This document shows positions 61,300 to 64,000 of a stretch of 64,000 nt of DNA, piece by piece (positions within the stretch are counted from its first letter, which is position 1; each line of letters opens with the position of its first letter). The stretch spans positions 62,001 to 126,000 of the forward strand of contig NZ_BCWV01000007.1 of assembly GCF_001894765.1 (NCBI RefSeq), given 5' to 3'. Position numbers and translations under genes: made by a program. The DNA comes from Rhodococcoides corynebacterioides NBRC 14404. Lineage in GTDB: Bacteria; Actinomycetota; Actinomycetes; Mycobacteriales; Mycobacteriaceae. The notes under the pieces were generated by a model, which was not told the DNA's origin, ran no database searches, and worked only from the letters and a program-made list of their open reading frames with translations.

Positions 61300-61776
61300 T
61301 CAGTGGGTCAGGACGATCTTCGCGGCCGTGACGATCGCCGCCACGAGCGCGAGGACGACGCCGGCGATCACGACGCGGAAGGACACCTCGCTGCCGCGCA
61401 ACCGCTGCACGACGACGGGAATTCCGGACACGCGCAGCGCGATCGGACCCACCGACAGGGCCTGCGCGAGCGCCGCGGAGACCAGGTCCGTGGTGGCCAG
61501 CGCCAGCAGGGCGGCGGGCACCGCGGCGGACGACGCGATGGGGACGGCGTCGCGCAGTTCCTCCAGCACGTGACGACGGTCCGCGCGGATGGCGCTCGCC
61601 GCGACCGTGTCGGCGAAGATATGGGCGAGGAACGTCGAGACCCCCGTCCCCAGCACGAGGAGCGCGGCCGTACCGTCCTCGACGTAGCCCAGCGGGGACG
61701 CCGCGGCCGCCGCCAGCACCAGCACGTTGCCGTACACGTAGGCGGACAGTCGCCGCGCCGCCCGCTCCGGCGACAT
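61300..61776 (-). CDS. membrane protein, VIT1-like topology
   Basis: 158 residues from ATG giving MSPERAARRLSAYVYGNVLV with GGGGGA upstream; an ATG at 61839 would add 21 basic residues. Four or five TM helices (SAYVYGNVLVLAAAAASPLG, TAALLVLGTGVSTFLAHIFA, SSAAVPAALLALATTDLVSA, RVVIAGVVLALVAAIVTAAK) and a cytoplasmic segment FADTVAASAIRADRRHVLEE. Conserved in rhodococci by appearance; function unknown. Confidence 0.75.
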   Translation of the reverse strand: MSPERAARRLSAYVYGNVLVLAAAAASPLGYVEDGTAALLVLGTGVSTFLAHIFADTVAASAIRADRRHVLEELRDAVPIASSAAVPAALLALATTDLVSAALAQALSVGPIALRVSGIPVVVQRLRGSEVSFRVVIAGVVLALVAAIVTAAKIVLTH

Positions 61777-61867
61777 GGTTCCCCCGTGCCGAGTGGTGAG
61801 GCGTCGACGGGCGGACCGGACGAGGGACGGCAGCGGCATCGCCGAATCATGACAGGGGAGCACACAC

Positions 61868-62779
61868 ATGGATCGGCACGTCGTCCGCGGAGTGCAGTGG
61901 CCGGGGCCGCGGCTCGCGCTCACGAACGTCCGGACGGGCGAGACGACCACCCGCGACGTCCTCGGCTCGCTGCGCTACCGCGCGATCGACGACGCCGGAA
62001 TCGTGTGGTGCATCGGCCGGCGTGACGACGACGGCCGCGCGACCGCCTGCCCGCGCGGGAACCGGGCGTCGTCCGGCGTCCACTGCGCCGACTGCGCCGC
62101 CGCCGATCCGTACCGCTTCGTCCACATCGTCCACCGGCAGAACTTCCTGTCGAAGTCCCTCGAACGCGTTGTGCTGCAACCGCACTGGCTGTACGTGGCC
62201 ACGTTCGCCGGTGGCGAGACCAAGGTGGGAACCGCGGCGGATCCGCGCAAGAGTGCCCGACTGCTCGAGCAGGGCGCCCTGGTCGGGCGCTACGTCGCCC
62301 GTGCCGTCGACGGACGCGTGGTGCGCATCCTCGAGGACGCCGCCACCGACGTCGCCGGGCTGCGGCAGGCCGTGCGCGCCTCGGCCAAGGCCGCCGGACT
62401 CGCGCGACCCGTCCACCTCGCCGCCCTGGACGCCGCCAACGCCGACGCCGCGTCGTTCGCCCGCGAGGTGCTGAGAGAGGTGGCGGCCGACCCGTCCACG
62501 GAGGTGGCCGACGACAGTTTCTCCGTCGTCGACGAACGGTGGGAGGCGCCGACGCGCGACGACGTGTTCTCCGGGCGACGCTCGTCGTACCCCCTCGATC
62601 CGGGCGTCGGGACCCACGGGCTGGACGTGCGATGGGGCGTCGGGTCGGCGGTGGGCGCCGAGGTGACGGCCGATCCCGGCACGGTGTACGTCGCCGACCT
62701 GTCCCGTCTGCGGGGGCGCCGGGTGGAGTTCGGTGACTACGAGACGGCGTTGCCCGCGGTGCAGGAAGCGCTGTTCTGA
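61868..62779 (+). CDS. DUF2797 protein
   Basis: 303 residues from ATG giving MDRHVVRGVQWPGPRLALTN. DUF2797 markers: CIGRRDDDGRATACPRGNRA, GVHCADCAAADPYRFVHIVH, VLQPHWLYVATFAGGETKVG (GIY-YIG-like strand, followed by TAADPRKSARLLEQGA), and RILEDAATDVAGLRQAV. The cysteines suggest zinc binding and the core resembles a GIY-YIG nuclease fold without being proven. Divergent from the membrane protein. Confidence 0.88.
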   Translation: MDRHVVRGVQWPGPRLALTNVRTGETTTRDVLGSLRYRAIDDAGIVWCIGRRDDDGRATACPRGNRASSGVHCADCAAADPYRFVHIVHRQNFLSKSLERVVLQPHWLYVATFAGGETKVGTAADPRKSARLLEQGALVGRYVARAVDGRVVRILEDAATDVAGLRQAVRASAKAAGLARPVHLAALDAANADAASFAREVLREVAADPSTEVADDSFSVVDERWEAPTRDDVFSGRRSSYPLDPGVGTHGLDVRWGVGSAVGAEVTADPGTVYVADLSRLRGRRVEFGDYETALPAVQEALF

Positions 62780-62818
62780 CAGCCGTTTCGGGTTCGCCCG
62801 TCCGGGCACTCGACGGCC

Positions 62819-62971
62819 ATGCCGATGTATCGAATCAGGGACACCGCCACCGACGACGTGCTGGCCACCGCGGTCCACGAGGACGTCTCCACCGCCGAGG
62901 CGTGGGCGGCCGTCGTGGTGAACGACGCCGATCCCGCGCCGGTGACGTGGGTGCTGGAACGGGACCAGTGA
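62819..62971 (+). CDS. 50-residue protein of unknown function
   Basis: ATG giving MPMYRIRDTATDDVLATAVH and ending VTWVLERDQ. Predicted strand-helix-strand; good codon pattern, but no clear ribosome site. It sits between the DUF2797 gene and a bidirectional terminator. Confidence 0.55.
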   Translation: MPMYRIRDTATDDVLATAVHEDVSTAEAWAAVVVNDADPAPVTWVLERDQ

Positions 62972-62975
62972 CGCA

Positions 62976-63008
62976 TCGAGGCCCCGCACATGCTGTGCGG
63001 GGCCTCGA
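62976..63008. terminator. bidirectional terminator next to tRNA-Ser(GGA)
   Basis: 15-bp perfect stem (62976-62990 with 62994-63008) and a three-base loop, between the small plus-strand gene and the minus-strand tRNA. Confidence 0.8.
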
Positions 63009-63010
63009 CG

Positions 63011-63098
63011 TGGCGGAGGATAGGGGATTTGAACCCCTGAGGGCGTTAACCCAACCCGCGTTCCAGGCGAGCGCCATAGGCCACTAGGCGAATCCTCC
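63011..63098 (-). tRNA. tRNA-Ser(GGA)
   Basis: On the minus strand: acceptor GGAGGAT/ATCCTCC, anticodon arm CTCGC-CTGGAAC-GCGGG (GGA, one T-G pair), long variable arm, T-loop GGTTCAAATCC, discriminator G and encoded CCA. Confidence 0.95.
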
Positions 63099-63181
63099 GT
63101 GGGCCACCATACCGGCGGCACCCCGCTCGGAGCCAATCGGACCCGCGACCAGGGGAGTTCGGTGCCGCGCCGGGACTATGA

Positions 63182-64000
<819 letters not shown>

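Overview
The window is about 64 kb of high-GC actinobacterial chromosome. It most likely comes from Rhodococcus or another mycolate-producing member of the Nocardiaceae. Supporting signs are an antigen-85-type mycolyltransferase, a DesA3-type acyl desaturase next to its Rv3230c-type reductase, many GTG starts and leaderless promoters, WhiB-family protein, and tuberculosis-like neighbourhoods (tyrA / tadA-associated protein / tadA, and ffs next to an Rv3722c-type aspartate aminotransferase). Genus is inference; no search was run.

Layout. 1-3375: quinone oxidoreductase (partial), aldo/keto reductase, FMN alpha-hydroxy-acid oxidase, then tRNA-Ser(TGA). 3378-14353: an integrated mobile element of about 11 kb. 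It uses the 3' end of tRNA-Ser(TGA) as attachment site and is bounded by a perfect 28-bp direct repeat (3350-3377 and 14326-14353). It carries an integrase, a repressor facing an excisionase over overlapping promoters, a second tyrosine recombinase, a string of small stop/start-overlapping early genes (winged-helix DNA-binding protein, Zn-finger proteins, WhiB-like, HNH endonuclease) and a cargo end with a two-TM protein, G-rich direct repeats, a GvpU-like protein and a Fic protein behind two palindromic operators. No capsid, portal, tail, lysis or terminase large-subunit gene is present, so it looks like a phage satellite or phage-derived integrative element rather than a complete prophage. 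14355-15097: an array of two alternating palindromic repeat modules just outside the element.

15-34 kb: PucR regulator, mycolyltransferase, aromatic aminotransferase, tRNA-Ser(GCT), tRNA-Arg(ACG), TetR, secreted lipase, MFS transporters, a CrcB pair for fluoride export, an LLM flavin enzyme, a 942-aa FAD/Fe-S oxidoreductase, and a run of small membrane proteins. 34-45 kb: desaturase plus reductase, CorA, a type II restriction-modification operon with a Vsr nuclease, NhaA, TyrA and the TadA pair. 45-53 kb: tRNA-Ser(CGA), YceI, and a TetR / MMPL / heterodimeric-ABC export block preceded by a 44-residue peptide gene. 53-58 kb: genes for queuine handling (tgt, a precursor transporter, gluQRS). 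58-64 kb: LysR, MHS-family transporter, hydrolase, DUF2797, tRNA-Ser(GGA), the SRP RNA and an aspartate aminotransferase cut by the window end. All four serine tRNA isoacceptors expected in this group (TGA, GCT, CGA, GGA) lie in this one window.
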